Positions 15,401 to 24,074 are shown, numbered from the stretch's first letter. The stretch is DNA of 32,037 nt from Vicinamibacteraceae bacterium (GCA_012271165.1 JAAXGX010000205.1:1-32037), one strand, 5' to 3'. A program made the numbers and translations. Notes: generated by a model from the letters alone, not told the origin.

Positions 15401-15449
15401 GCCTTCATGAAGACCGCCTCGACGTTGGCGGCCAGACGGCCGTTCCGCT
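15401..15449 (-). pseudogene. Relic of the NIPSNAP gene 3' end between the duplicated barrel genes
   Basis: This 49-bp stretch differs by one base from 18297-18345, where it encodes the NIPSNAP C-terminal segment RNGRLAANVEAVFMKA on the minus strand. Here it has no upstream gene body and its former stop-proximal codons are missing. It records that the original unit ended inside the NIPSNAP gene. It also means copy 2 of the barrel gene has gene debris, not its ancestral promoter, upstream. Confidence 0.85.
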
Positions 15450-15453
15450 GCTC

Positions 15454-18204
15454 ATGTCGCACCGCAACGTCACATTCACGTCGCTCGTGCGCGGCGCGGC
15501 GCTGCTGGCGGCGTGGCTGCTCGTCCAGCCGGCGCCCGCGCGCGCCCAGCCCGGCGCCGGCGCGCCGGTCCCCGCCCCGCGCGCCGGCGTCGCCGTCCAG
15601 CCGTTCGCCAACCTGAGCGGTGACGCCGCCGACGCGTGGATCGGCGCCGGGATCGCGGCCTCGGTATTCGCGGACCTCAACGCCGCGGGGAGCACCGCCG
15701 ACCCGCGCTGGCTGGTGCAGGGCAGCTACCAGCGGGTGGGCGGCCGGCTCCGGATCACCGCGGAGCTCGTCGACGCAGCCTCGGCAACCGTCGTCGCGGC
15801 CGCGCGGGTGGACGGCGAGCTGTCGGCGCTCCTGGCGCTCCAGGACGCGCTGGCCGACCAGTTGGCCGACGCGCTGGACGCGGCGGAGGGGCCGCCGGCG
15901 CGCCCGCCGGCGCCCCGCGCAGCCGGCATCCCGGCGGGCACGGATCCCGCGCCGGCCGCGGGTGCCGGGACCTTCGCCGGGCTGGCGCTGAACCCGACCG
16001 CGGCCATCGACGGCCCGCCGCCGCCGGTGCCGCCCGAGGTCGTCTCGCGCGACGCCGCGGGCAACATGACCATGCGGGCCGTCCGGCTCGACGCTCCGTT
16101 GCAGCTCGACGGCCGGCTCGACGAGGAGGTGTACCTGACGGTGCCGCCAATCACGGACTTCGTTCAGCAGGAGCCCGACACCGGGGAGGTCGCGACCGAA
16201 CGGACCGAGGTCTGGGTCATGTTCGACCGCGACACCTTCTACGTCGCCGCGCGCTGCCTGGTCTCCGAGCCGGGCCGCGTCGTGGCCAACGAGATGAAGC
16301 GCGACAGCCCCGGCATGTTCGGCAACGACAGCCTCGCGGTCATCCTCGACACGTACTACGACCGGCGCAACGGCAACATCTTCATCATGAACGCGCTGGG
16401 CGCGATGGTCGACATGACGGTGACCAGCGAGCGGACGCCGAACGTCGACTGGAACACGGTCTGGGACGTGCGCACCAGCCGCTTCGAGGACGGCTGGATC
16501 GTCGAGATGGCGATCCCGTTCAAGTCGCTCCGCTACCGCCCCGGCCCGGTCCAGCTCTGGGGCATCAACATGCAGCGCCGGGCGGCCTGGAAGAACGAGC
16601 AGTCGTTCCTCACACCCATCCCCGCCGCGTTCGGCATGACCAGCATGTTCAGGGTGTCGCTGGCCGCCACGCTCACGGGCCTCGAGGTGCCCTCGTCGGG
16701 CATGCCGATCGAGATGAAGCCGTACGCGATCTCCGACGTGACGAGCGACTTCGCGGCGGCCACGCCCTTCTCGAACCAGCTCGGCGGCGACGCCGGCGTC
16801 GACCTCAAGCTCGGCGTCACCCAGGGCCTGACCGCGGACCTGACCTACAACACCGATTTCGCGCAGGTCGAGGTGGACGAGCGGCAGGTCAACCTGACCC
16901 GCTTCAGCCTGTTCTTTCCCGAGAAGCGCGAGTTCTTTCTCGAGGGCCAGGGCATCTTCGACTTCGGCGGCGGCCGGCGCCCGGACCCGAATCGCTTCTT
17001 CGTCACCGGCGAGGGGTTCGCGGTCGACGCGCCGATCCTCTTCTTCAGCCGTCGCATCGGGCTCGAGGGCGGCCAGACCGTGCCCATCCGGGGCGGCGGC
17101 CGGCTGACGGGCAAGACCGGGCCGTTCAGCATCGGGCTGCTCAACGTCCAGACGGGCAACAGCCCCGCCGGCGACGCCGCGCCGACCAACTTCACCGTCC
17201 TCCGCGTCAAGCGCGACGTGCTGCGGCGCAGCAGCATCGGCGGCATGTTCACCCGGCGCTCGCTGGCGAGCGGGGGCGACGGCCCCAACCAGGTGTACGG
17301 CGTCGACGGCGTGTTCTCCTTCCACGAGGCGCTGAACTTCAATACGTACCTCGCGCGCACCGACACCCCGGGCGTGCGCGACGACAACCTGAGCTACCGG
17401 ACGGAGCTCTACTACGAGGGCGACCGCTGGGCCTTCACCGCCGACCACCTGCGCGTCGGCGCCAACTTCAATCCCGAGATCGGCTTCGTCCGACGCTACG
17501 GCTTCCGGCGCAACTTCGGCATGTTCCGCTTCAGCCCGCGCCCGCAGGGCATCGATGCCGTGCGGAAGTTCACGTGGGAGGCCAGCGTCGACCACATCAC
17601 CGACGGCGCGGGCCGCGTCGAGACGCGGCTCCAGCGCGGGCAGTTCATCACCGAACTCGAGACCGGCGATCTGCTGTTCGCGCTGGCCACGGACAACTAC
17701 GAGTTCCTGACCGAACCGTTCCAGATCGCGCCGGACGTCACGATTCCGGTCGGCGGGTACTCGTTCCTGAACTACCGCGCGGGGTACTCGATGGCGCAGC
17801 AGCGGCCCCTCAGCGGCGGGGTCGCCGTCGACTTCGGGAGGTTCTTCGGCGGCGAGAGGACGACCCTCAGCTACTACCGGGGCCGCATCACGCTGACGCC
17901 GCAACTGACGCTCGAGCCGACGATCTCACTCAACTGGATAGACCTGCCGGAGGGCAGCTTCACGACCGAGCTGGTGTCGACGCGCGTCACCTACACCCTG
18001 ACGCCGCGGATGTTCGTGGCCGCGCTGCTCCAGTACAACTCGGCGGACAACGCCATCGGCAGCAACGTCCGCTTCCGCTGGGAGTATCAGCCGGGGAGCG
18101 AGCTGTTCGTCGTCTACACCGACGAGCGCGACACGCTGAACCCGCGTCCGTTCCTGCTGAACCGGGCGTTCGTCGTCAAGCTGACGCGGCTGTTCAGGTT
18201 CTGA
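15454..18204 (+). CDS. Outer-membrane protein: TolB-N-like domain, CBM9-like domain, DUF5916-type barrel (copy 2)
   Basis: This 916-residue paralogue of the preceding barrel gene has the same order: signal peptide (MSHRNVTFTSLVRGAALLAA), TolB-N-like domain with VAVQPFANLSGDAADAWIG, Pro/Ala linker, CBM9-like sandwich and barrel ending LTRLFRF. It is 24 residues shorter, nearly all in the linker. The barrel is strongly conserved; many changes fall in the linker and in a few patches such as GNIFIMNALGAMVDMTV versus GFIFITNSLGGIFDATV, which may alter ligand contacts. The start context GCTGCTC-ATG has no ribosome site, and upstream lies the NIPSNAP relic, so expression may depend on read-through from copy 1. 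Convergent with NIPSNAP across a hairpin. Confidence 0.83.
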   Translation: MSHRNVTFTSLVRGAALLAAWLLVQPAPARAQPGAGAPVPAPRAGVAVQPFANLSGDAADAWIGAGIAASVFADLNAAGSTADPRWLVQGSYQRVGGRLRITAELVDAASATVVAAARVDGELSALLALQDALADQLADALDAAEGPPARPPAPRAAGIPAGTDPAPAAGAGTFAGLALNPTAAIDGPPPPVPPEVVSRDAAGNMTMRAVRLDAPLQLDGRLDEEVYLTVPPITDFVQQEPDTGEVATERTEVWVMFDRDTFYVAARCLVSEPGRVVANEMKRDSPGMFGNDSLAVILDTYYDRRNGNIFIMNALGAMVDMTVTSERTPNVDWNTVWDVRTSRFEDGWIVEMAIPFKSLRYRPGPVQLWGINMQRRAAWKNEQSFLTPIPAAFGMTSMFRVSLAATLTGLEVPSSGMPIEMKPYAISDVTSDFAAATPFSNQLGGDAGVDLKLGVTQGLTADLTYNTDFAQVEVDERQVNLTRFSLFFPEKREFFLEGQGIFDFGGGRRPDPNRFFVTGEGFAVDAPILFFSRRIGLEGGQTVPIRGGGRLTGKTGPFSIGLLNVQTGNSPAGDAAPTNFTVLRVKRDVLRRSSIGGMFTRRSLASGGDGPNQVYGVDGVFSFHEALNFNTYLARTDTPGVRDDNLSYRTELYYEGDRWAFTADHLRVGANFNPEIGFVRRYGFRRNFGMFRFSPRPQGIDAVRKFTWEASVDHITDGAGRVETRLQRGQFITELETGDLLFALATDNYEFLTEPFQIAPDVTIPVGGYSFLNYRAGYSMAQQRPLSGGVAVDFGRFFGGERTTLSYYRGRITLTPQLTLEPTISLNWIDLPEGSFTTELVSTRVTYTLTPRMFVAALLQYNSADNAIGSNVRFRWEYQPGSELFVVYTDERDTLNPRPFLLNRAFVVKLTRLFRF

Positions 18205-18221
18205 GAGGCGGGGCGGGGGGC

Positions 18222-18256
18222 GTCTGCCGCGCGCCGGGCCCGGCGGCGCGGCAGAC
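18222..18256. terminator. Long GC hairpin between barrel copy 2 and NIPSNAP
   Basis: GTCTGCCGCGC pairs perfectly with GCGCGGCAGAC around an inner GCCGGG/CCCGGC palindrome, giving a 17-bp stem with one bulged G. It lies between convergent genes and lacks a T-run. The equivalent place after copy 1 (about 15371-15400) keeps the inner palindrome but the outer stem has degenerated. Confidence 0.5.
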
Positions 18257-18271
18257 GGATTGCGCCTGGTT

Positions 18272-18724
18272 CTACTTCATGGGGGAGTAGTCGGTCGCCT
18301 TCATGAAGACCGCCTCGACGTTGGCGGCCAGGCGGCCGTTCCGCTCCGACTCGGCGCGCGCCTCCATCCACTCGGGATCCGTGCGGAAGGCGTCCCAGCT
18401 CGCCTGCGCGGCGTCGCGGCTCTCGTGCTCGAGGACGTAGATCAGCGTGTCCGCGGAGAGCGGCTCGTCGGTCGGCACCCAGTAGCCGACGTTCGTCATG
18501 CCGTGCTTCTCGAACAGGCCCACGGTGTGGTTGCGGAAACGCGCCTCCAGGTCGCTCAGCTTGCCGGGCGACGCGGTGTAGGTCCGCAGCTCGAACACGT
18601 GCTCGCCGTGATCGTGCTCCTGCGCGCGCGCCTCCCCCAGCGACTCGGTGAGGTTGCCCGCGACGAAGCCGCCGGCGAAGACGAGCGCCAGCAGGACGAG
18701 ACCGAACGACTTGTTGCGCAACAT
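18272..18724 (-). CDS. Exported NIPSNAP-family protein
   Basis: This 150-residue protein has an N-terminal signal or anchor (LRNKSFGLVLLALVFAGGFVAG) and one NIPSNAP (dimeric alpha-beta barrel) domain: VFELRTYTASPGKLSDLEARFRNHT, then LFEKHGMTNVGYWVP, then LIYVLEHESRDAAQASWDAFRTDPEW. Family biochemistry is poorly defined and no catalytic residue can be assigned. ATG 18724 is preceded by GGAGGAAGG, a very good ribosome site, which overrides the longer ORF to 18892. The His-rich EHDHGEH follows the signal. A 49-bp copy of its 3' end sits at 15401, showing that the upstream duplication reached into this gene. Confidence 0.9.
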   Translation of the reverse strand: MLRNKSFGLVLLALVFAGGFVAGNLTESLGEARAQEHDHGEHVFELRTYTASPGKLSDLEARFRNHTVGLFEKHGMTNVGYWVPTDEPLSADTLIYVLEHESRDAAQASWDAFRTDPEWMEARAESERNGRLAANVEAVFMKATDYSPMK

Positions 18725-18873
18725 CGACCTTCCTCCTTCCGCGCCGTTCCAGGGCGCAGACTCCGATCGTATTCCGAACACGATGACCGCCGCGGCCGCC
18801 GACGAAGGCATGCATTGTAGCCGACGCGTGCAATAATGCCCCTTCCCGCGGAACGTGACGGGGGAGGTGCCGT

Positions 18874-19803
18874 ATGAGGCGGTCAGTTGCACCGAGCGTC
18901 CTGATTGCCGCCGTCGGGCTGGCGGCGGTTGCCGGCGGAGCGCGCGCGCAGGACGAGGAGCCGAAGGTCGTCCGCATCGACACCCTGAACGTGCGCGACA
19001 CCCTCTATCACCTGTCGGGCGGCGGCCGCAACGCCCTGGCGCTCATCGACGAGATCAACGGCGGCATCGTCCTGGTCGACGCGATGCCTCCCGGCTGGAG
19101 CCAGGCGGTGCTCGACGCGGTGGCCCTGGTGACCCACCTGCCGGTGACGACCATCATCAACAGCCACGCGCACGCGGGCGATGCGAGCGGGAACGCCGAG
19201 TTCGAGGACGTGACGCAGATCGTGGCGCACGAGAACACCGGCGCCCGCCTGGAGGGTTTCGCGGAACCTGACGCGCCGGGACTGCCGACCACGACGTTCG
19301 CCGAGCGGTTCTCGCTGCTCGAGGATCTGGACCGCATCGAGCTGTACTACTTCGGCCCGGCGCACACCGACGGCGACATCGTCGCCGTCTTTCCCGCCAA
19401 GGGCGTGGCGTACCTGGGCGACCTGTTCCCCGCGAAGCGGGTGCCGACCATCGACGCCGCGAGCGGCGGCAGCTACCTGGCGTACCCGGATACGCTGGCC
19501 CGCGCCGCGGCGGCGATTGAGGGGGTCGAGCGCGCGATTACGGGTCGCACGCCGCCGCCCTCGACGTACGCCGGCCGGGGCCGGCGCGACCGGCGGGAGC
19601 CGTGGACGACCTGGCAGGACTTCGTGGAGTACGCCGAGTTCACCCGCGAGTTCGTGGGGGCCGCGGAGGCGGCGTTCGAGGCCGGCCGGAGCGCCGCGGA
19701 GGCAGCCGCGTCCCTCACGCTGGCCGAGCGCTACGCCGCATACGACATGCAGCGGGCGGAGGCGGTCATCGAGGCGATCTACGCCGAGCTCGCGCCGCGT
19801 TGA
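18874..19803 (+). CDS. Exported metallo-beta-lactamase-fold hydrolase
   Basis: This 309-residue protein has a signal peptide ending near ARA-QD. The MBL fold is shown by TIINSHAHAGDASG (HxHxxD: His98, His100, Asp103), FGPAHTDGD (His164) and AYLGDLF (Asp183). The last zinc ligand, normally a His in a GH motif near residue 228, appears to be Arg here (AITGRTPPPS). That may mean one metal ion, altered chemistry or no activity. The C-terminal third is helical and Ala/Glu-rich. ATG 18874 has GGGGGAGG six bases upstream. It is followed 30 bp later by the PQQ-like propeller gene, probably the same transcript. Substrate unknown. Confidence 0.85.
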   Translation: MRRSVAPSVLIAAVGLAAVAGGARAQDEEPKVVRIDTLNVRDTLYHLSGGGRNALALIDEINGGIVLVDAMPPGWSQAVLDAVALVTHLPVTTIINSHAHAGDASGNAEFEDVTQIVAHENTGARLEGFAEPDAPGLPTTTFAERFSLLEDLDRIELYYFGPAHTDGDIVAVFPAKGVAYLGDLFPAKRVPTIDAASGGSYLAYPDTLARAAAAIEGVERAITGRTPPPSTYAGRGRRDRREPWTTWQDFVEYAEFTREFVGAAEAAFEAGRSAAEAAASLTLAERYAAYDMQRAEAVIEAIYAELAPR

Positions 19804-19833
19804 CCGCGCAGACACCCGAGGAGGATGACGACC

Positions 19834-21183
19834 ATGAAGCGCTTCAACCACGGGCTCCTGGCGCTGGCGCTCGGCTCGCTCGTCGCGGCCGCCCCCGGCG
19901 CCGCCCGCGCCGAGGACTGGCCCGAGTTTCGCGGGAAGGGACGCCTCGGCATCTGGCTCGAGACCGGAATTCTCCGGACGTTCCCCGCCGACGGCCTCAA
20001 GGCGCGCTGGCGGATGCCGATCAAGGCAGGCTACTCCGGGCTGGCAGTGGCCGACGGGCGCGTCTTCGCGACCGACTGGGAGCCGACCCGCGGCATGCGC
20101 GGCGTCGAGCGCGCGCTGGCGTTCGACGAGGCGACCGGCCGCACGCTGTGGACGGTCGAGTGGGACGCGGACTACGCCGGCGTCATGTGGGAGATAGGCC
20201 CCGGCGCCACGCCAACCGTCGACGAGGATCGGGTGTACATGCTCGGCCGCACCGGCGTCCTGTCCGCGCTGAGCGTCACGGACGGCACGCTGCTGTGGCG
20301 CAAGAACTACGGCGAGGACTACGACGTGAACCGGATGCAGTGGGGCTACGACTGGGGGTTCGCCAGCGCCCCGCTCGTCGACGGCGACCGGCTCATCTGC
20401 CTGGTCGGCGGCGCGCAGGACGCGCGCGTGGTCGCCTTCGACAAGCTGACCGGCGAGGAGATCTGGCGGGCGCTGCCGAGCGACGAGGATCTCGGCGTGG
20501 CGCAGCCGATCATCATCGAGGCCGGCGGCGCGCGGCAGCTCATCGTCTGGAATCCCGAGGAGGTGGCCTCGCTCGATCCGGAGACCGGCGAGATCTACTG
20601 GCGGCAGCCCTACACGGTCGGCGGCGCGATGACCGTCGCGGTGCCGGTGCAGATCGGCTCGCAACTGTTCTTCACGACGTTCTACGACGGGCCGATGATG
20701 CTGAACCTCAACCAGGACCGTCCCGACGCCACCGTCGCCTGGAAGGGCTCGAGCAACAGCGAGATCCTGACCGAGGGACTGCACGCCGTGCTCGCGACGC
20801 CGATCATCGACGGCGGCTACATCTACGGCATCTGCAGCTACGGCCAGTTGCGCTGCCTGGACGCGACTACGGGCGAGCGCATCTGGGAGACCCAGGAAGC
20901 GACCGTCGAGCGGCGGCGCTGGGTGTCCGGGTTCATGGTGCGCAACGGCAACCGCGTGTTCATCAACAACGACCGCGGCGAGCTGATCATCTCGCGGCTG
21001 AGCCCGACCGGCTACGAGGAGATCAGCCGCACCCAGCTCATCACGCCCACCTCCGCGCCGGGCAACCGCCGCGAGCTGCGCTACGTGAACTGGGTGCACC
21101 CGGCCTACGCCAACAAGCACATCTACATCCGGAACGACGAGGAGATCATCGCCTGGTCGCTGGATGCTGCCGACTACGAGTGA
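19834..21183 (+). CDS. Exported PQQ-like beta-propeller protein
   Basis: This protein of about 449 residues begins MKRFNHGLLALALGSLVAAA with a clean AxA site (ARA-ED). The mature protein starts EDWPEFRGKGRLGIWLETG, the recognised N-terminal signature of PQQ-like repeat proteins. Repeated blade motifs follow (ALAFDEATGRTLWTVEW, VVAFDKLTGEEIW, SLDPETGEIYWRQPY, CLDATTGERIWETQ). GAGGAGG directly abuts ATG 19825, so the second ATG at 19834 has the correct spacing and is chosen. Many such proteins bind no PQQ and serve as scaffolds, so enzymatic activity is uncertain. It lies between MBL and OmpA genes with gaps of 30 and 16 bp. Confidence 0.88.
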   Translation: MKRFNHGLLALALGSLVAAAPGAARAEDWPEFRGKGRLGIWLETGILRTFPADGLKARWRMPIKAGYSGLAVADGRVFATDWEPTRGMRGVERALAFDEATGRTLWTVEWDADYAGVMWEIGPGATPTVDEDRVYMLGRTGVLSALSVTDGTLLWRKNYGEDYDVNRMQWGYDWGFASAPLVDGDRLICLVGGAQDARVVAFDKLTGEEIWRALPSDEDLGVAQPIIIEAGGARQLIVWNPEEVASLDPETGEIYWRQPYTVGGAMTVAVPVQIGSQLFFTTFYDGPMMLNLNQDRPDATVAWKGSSNSEILTEGLHAVLATPIIDGGYIYGICSYGQLRCLDATTGERIWETQEATVERRRWVSGFMVRNGNRVFINNDRGELIISRLSPTGYEEISRTQLITPTSAPGNRRELRYVNWVHPAYANKHIYIRNDEEIIAWSLDAADYE

Positions 21184-21199
21184 GCCGCCAGGAGGAACC

Positions 21200-21859
21200 A
21201 TGCGGATGACGGGGAAGTGGATGGTGTTGCTGGGCGCGGCGGCCCTCGCCGCGTCGACGGCGTGCGCGTCGCGCGGCGACGTCCGCACCGCGGCCGCCGC
21301 GGCGGCCGCGCGAATCGAAACGCTGGCCGCCGCCGTCGAGGAGGCGCAGGAGCGCACGACCGAGAACGAGGAGCGGATCGACGACGTCGATCGTCAGGTG
21401 CAGCAGGTGACGCAGATGGGCCGGCAGTTGATGGAGACGGCTACCGGAGCCGCCCAGGCCGTCAACGCGCGCCTCGATCGGATCGAGCAGGCGGCCAACC
21501 GGTTGATCTACGAGGTGACGCTCAACGAGGCGCACGGCGACTTCGTGATCAACAGCGCCGACCTGCCGGAAGAAGTCCGCGCGCGCATCGACGAGCTGGT
21601 GGCCCGGATCAAGGTCGAGCACCGGAACGTGTACCTCGAGATCGAGGGCCACACGGATTCCATGGGATCGGAGCCCCACAACCTGCGTCTCGGCCTCGAG
21701 CGGGCCGAGGCGGTGAAGATGTATCTGTACGACATGCACAAGGTGCCGCTGCACAAGATGAACGTGCTCAGCTTCGGCGAGACCTGGCCGGCGGCGCCGA
21801 ACGACACGGCGGAGGGACGCGCGCAGAACCGGCGCGTCGTGATCCGGGTTCTCGGATAG
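21200..21859 (+). CDS. OmpA-family lipoprotein with coiled coil
   Basis: This 219-residue protein has a lipoprotein signal: MRMTGKWMVLLGAAALAAST with STAC as lipobox. Residues 30-110 form an Ala/Glu-rich coiled coil (TLAAAVEEAQERTTENEERIDDV, QVTQMGRQLMETATGAAQAV). Residues 112-219 are an OmpA peptidoglycan-binding domain, with IEGHTDSMGSEPHNLRLGLERAEAV and GRAQNRRVVIRV carrying the conserved Asp and Arg that hold diaminopimelate. It would tether the outer membrane to the wall. The GGAGG ribosome site is four bases before ATG 21200 (ten before ATG 21206, an alternative). Last gene of the MBL/propeller/OmpA set. Confidence 0.92.
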   Translation: MRMTGKWMVLLGAAALAASTACASRGDVRTAAAAAAARIETLAAAVEEAQERTTENEERIDDVDRQVQQVTQMGRQLMETATGAAQAVNARLDRIEQAANRLIYEVTLNEAHGDFVINSADLPEEVRARIDELVARIKVEHRNVYLEIEGHTDSMGSEPHNLRLGLERAEAVKMYLYDMHKVPLHKMNVLSFGETWPAAPNDTAEGRAQNRRVVIRVLG

Positions 21860-21860
21860 T

Positions 21861-21875
21861 GAGCCGTTACGGCTC
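21861..21875. terminator. Small hairpin between convergent OmpA and formamidase genes
   Basis: GAGCCG-TTA-CGGCTC gives perfect 6-bp arms with a three-base loop that is the stop codon of the minus-strand gene. The two genes are only 7 bp apart, so it may serve both strands. It is short and without a T-tract. Confidence 0.3.
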
Positions 21876-23012
21876 CAGGAAGATCTCCTTCGGGACGAAG
21901 GCCGTCACCACCTGCGTCAGATCGACGGCCTCGGCGACGCGGAAGTCGACCGCGATGCTGGCGAGCGAGAACGCCTGCGAGCGCGTCAGGCCGCGCTCCT
22001 CGACGAGGAAATCGACCGTCGCCACCACCGCCTTGCGCAGCGCGCGGTCGAGGTCGAGGTCGATCCCCATCAGGATGTGGTGCGCCGCGTTCTCGGCGCG
22101 GGGGCCGTCGACGGAGCGGTCCTTGTGCAGCACGAAGCGGAAATCGCCGCCGAGCGACTGCTCGATGGCCGTGCCGCTCACCTCGCCGTCGCCCTGCGCG
22201 GAGTGCGGGTCCCCGACGTAGAAGCGCGCGCCCGGATGGAAGACCGGCAGGTAGAGCGTACTGCCGGCCGTGAGGTCCTTGACGTCGAGGTTCCCGCCGA
22301 ACGGCCCCGGCGGGCGCGACGCCTGCACGCCGGCGAGCGTCACGCCCGGCTGCCCGACGGTCGGGCTCTCCGGCGCCACGGCCATGATGCCCATGAACGG
22401 CGCGAGCGGCACCTGGACCGTGTCCGAGAAGAAGGCCACCTCCCGGCCGCCGGCCTCCCCGGTCCGAATGAAGTGCCGCACGGCCGGCATGCCGGGGAAC
22501 GGCTCGTCGTCGGGCGCGGTGCCGGGATAGCCCGGGCCGAGGACGCCGGTCGCGGGGCCCGTGCTGTTGATGCCGTAGGGCACCCGCGTGCGCAGCGCCA
22601 GGACCTGCACCTCAAGCACGTCGCCCGGCTCGGCGCCCTCGATGTAGATCGGCCCGGTGATCACGTGCCCGCTGCGTCCCTCGCGGGGCCGCTCCGACCG
22701 GGTCCCCCAGAAATCGAGGACGTCCTGCAGGACGTCCTCGGGCGCCACGCCGAACTGGCCGAGATAGCGCTCCGGATCCGCGGCCTGCGTGGTCCCGGCG
22801 TGGCTGAGCGTGTCGATGCGGACCGTCTCGCCCGACCGGACGGTCAGCACGGGCGCGCGATCGATCGGGAACCAGCCCCAGACGACGTTCTCCGGCGTCG
22901 ACCGCACGACGTGCTGCGGCGCGGCCTCCTGGGCGCCGAGCGGCCCCGCAGCAACAGACGCAAGCGCGGCGGCCAGGAAGGTGACGAACGGGAGGCGCAA
23001 CCGCGGATGCAT
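21867..23012 (-). CDS. Exported acetamidase/formamidase-family protein
   Basis: This protein of about 381 residues belongs to the FmdA/AmdA amidase family, which hydrolyses formamide or short amides to ammonia and acid. Signature stretches are TGPIYIEGAEPGDVLEVQVL, FMGIMAVAP, GGNLDVKDLTAGSTLYLPV and FYVGDPHSAQGDGEVSGTAIE, the strongest family motif. A signal peptide (LRLPFVTFLAAALASVAAGP) sends it to the periplasm, unlike the classical cytoplasmic enzymes. ATG 23012 is used (GGAGG three bases before); the track starts at GTG 23015. It follows the unknown secreted protein gene by 25 bp on the same strand. Confidence 0.9.
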   Translation of the reverse strand: MHPRLRLPFVTFLAAALASVAAGPLGAQEAAPQHVVRSTPENVVWGWFPIDRAPVLTVRSGETVRIDTLSHAGTTQAADPERYLGQFGVAPEDVLQDVLDFWGTRSERPREGRSGHVITGPIYIEGAEPGDVLEVQVLALRTRVPYGINSTGPATGVLGPGYPGTAPDDEPFPGMPAVRHFIRTGEAGGREVAFFSDTVQVPLAPFMGIMAVAPESPTVGQPGVTLAGVQASRPPGPFGGNLDVKDLTAGSTLYLPVFHPGARFYVGDPHSAQGDGEVSGTAIEQSLGGDFRFVLHKDRSVDGPRAENAAHHILMGIDLDLDRALRKAVVATVDFLVEERGLTRSQAFSLASIAVDFRVAEAVDLTQVVTAFVPKEIFLEP

Positions 23013-23037
23013 CACCCTCCGGCCGGACGTCGCGCCG

Positions 23038-23970
23038 TCACGGATTGACGACGAAGGTCACGTCCTCGGCCGCCAGGAGCCCCCCGTCATGGGCGAGGGA
23101 GCGCAGGACGTAGGTGCCCGGCTCGCTGAAGGTCGCCTGCACGGCCCATTTGCCATCCGGCGGCGCCGGGGGCGTCTTCCAGCCGGGCGAATAGGGCGAG
23201 TCGGCGTTGTTTCTGGTGTCCTCCCATGCCTTGAACTGCGGCGGATCGAAGACGACCTCCCCCGCGCCCCGGTAGACGAACCAGGACAGCCGGAGACCGC
23301 TCGCGGCGTTCGGCGTCACGTTGACCGGCCTCCGCGCCGGGTTGAAGCGCCGCATGGGCCTCGGCTCGGGGAGCCCGTCATCCGTGGCATGCGCCACCAG
23401 ATCGACCGGCTGTCCCACCTTGACGGTGCGGGTCAGCCTGCCGTCGACCGTGAGCTCCGGCGGCTGGTTCTTGTAGATCTCGCCGGAGACCCCCCCGCCG
23501 CTGTTCGCCATGATCACGCTGTTGTCGATGTAGTAGTCGGGGTGGAGCGTGGCGTATGCCCGCTTCGTCTCGCCGTTGGGACTCGTCAGGGTCCACACGA
23601 CCTCGCTGTCGCCGAAATCCGCCGGGACGCGGATCCTGAAGAGGAACCGATTGCGTCTCGGGAGAAAGTGGGTCGGCTGCCCCTGGTCCGGCGCGCCGGG
23701 CTCGAGGCGATTGTCGGGACCCGGTGGGATGTCGATCTCCTCTTCCCAGTTTCGGTTGAAGTAGCCGAAGACCAGGTTGAAGGACCCGTCGGGATTCGGC
23801 TCCCAGCCCTCGTACGCGGGCACGACCTCCTGGCCGGTCGCGAACGATTCCCGCATCTTCCGCGGGCCCTGGGCGCCGCTCTCCAGAACGGCCCCGACGA
23901 CAAACGCCAACGCCACGAGCAAAGCGCAGCCCAGCCTCCACATCTGCCGCCGAGTGCGCGGTTCGTTCAT
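23038..23970 (-). CDS. Secreted protein of unknown function
   Basis: This 310-residue protein is not assigned to a family. It has a signal peptide (MNEPRTRRQMWRLGCALLVA, cleavage near SGA-QG). The mature part looks all-beta: NLVFGYFNRNWEEEIDIPPG, then PTHFLPRRNRFLFRIRVP, a SPNGETKRAYATLHPDYYID strand, and a C-terminal Ig/PKD-like end (FSEPGTYVLRSLAHDGG). The end reads like a polycystic-kidney or cadherin-type module for binding rather than catalysis. ATG 23970 is preceded by GGGAGGG at good spacing, which overrides the ORF start at 24066. It lies between the cytochrome/monooxygenase and formamidase genes, presumably one operon. Confidence 0.8.
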   Translation of the reverse strand: MNEPRTRRQMWRLGCALLVALAFVVGAVLESGAQGPRKMRESFATGQEVVPAYEGWEPNPDGSFNLVFGYFNRNWEEEIDIPPGPDNRLEPGAPDQGQPTHFLPRRNRFLFRIRVPADFGDSEVVWTLTSPNGETKRAYATLHPDYYIDNSVIMANSGGGVSGEIYKNQPPELTVDGRLTRTVKVGQPVDLVAHATDDGLPEPRPMRRFNPARRPVNVTPNAASGLRLSWFVYRGAGEVVFDPPQFKAWEDTRNNADSPYSPGWKTPPAPPDGKWAVQATFSEPGTYVLRSLAHDGGLLAAEDVTFVVNP

Positions 23971-24074
23971 AGCCGACCCTCCCTGGTGGACGAGAGCACG
24001 GACCGACGCGGTCGGGCCGCATGCGCCGCCCGACCGCGCTTTCTCATCTTCGCGGCCGCGTACCACGCGCCGCG

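Larger units (their letters stand above)
12531..18345 (+). repeat. Tandem duplication of about 2.9 kb (units 12531-15449 and 15450-18345)
   Basis: Two head-to-tail units each contain a barrel gene, a GC-rich hairpin remnant and the 3' end of the NIPSNAP gene. The end of unit 1 (15401-15449) matches 18297-18345 at 48 of 49 bases. The junction GTTCCGCTGCTCATG looks like NIPSNAP sequence (GTTCCGCTCC) joined to the gene-start sequence (GTTCCTCATG), with GTTCC shared by both parents. Coding copies differ at roughly a tenth of sites where I compared them. Confidence 0.85.

Noticed and set aside
15343-17904. 853-residue minus-strand ORF opposite barrel copy 2
   Set aside because: Shadow frame; the only meaningful part is the NIPSNAP relic at 15401-15449.
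18883-21357. 824-residue minus-strand ORF opposite the MBL and propeller genes
   Set aside because: Antisense to two well-supported genes, low-complexity His/Arg/Asp composition.
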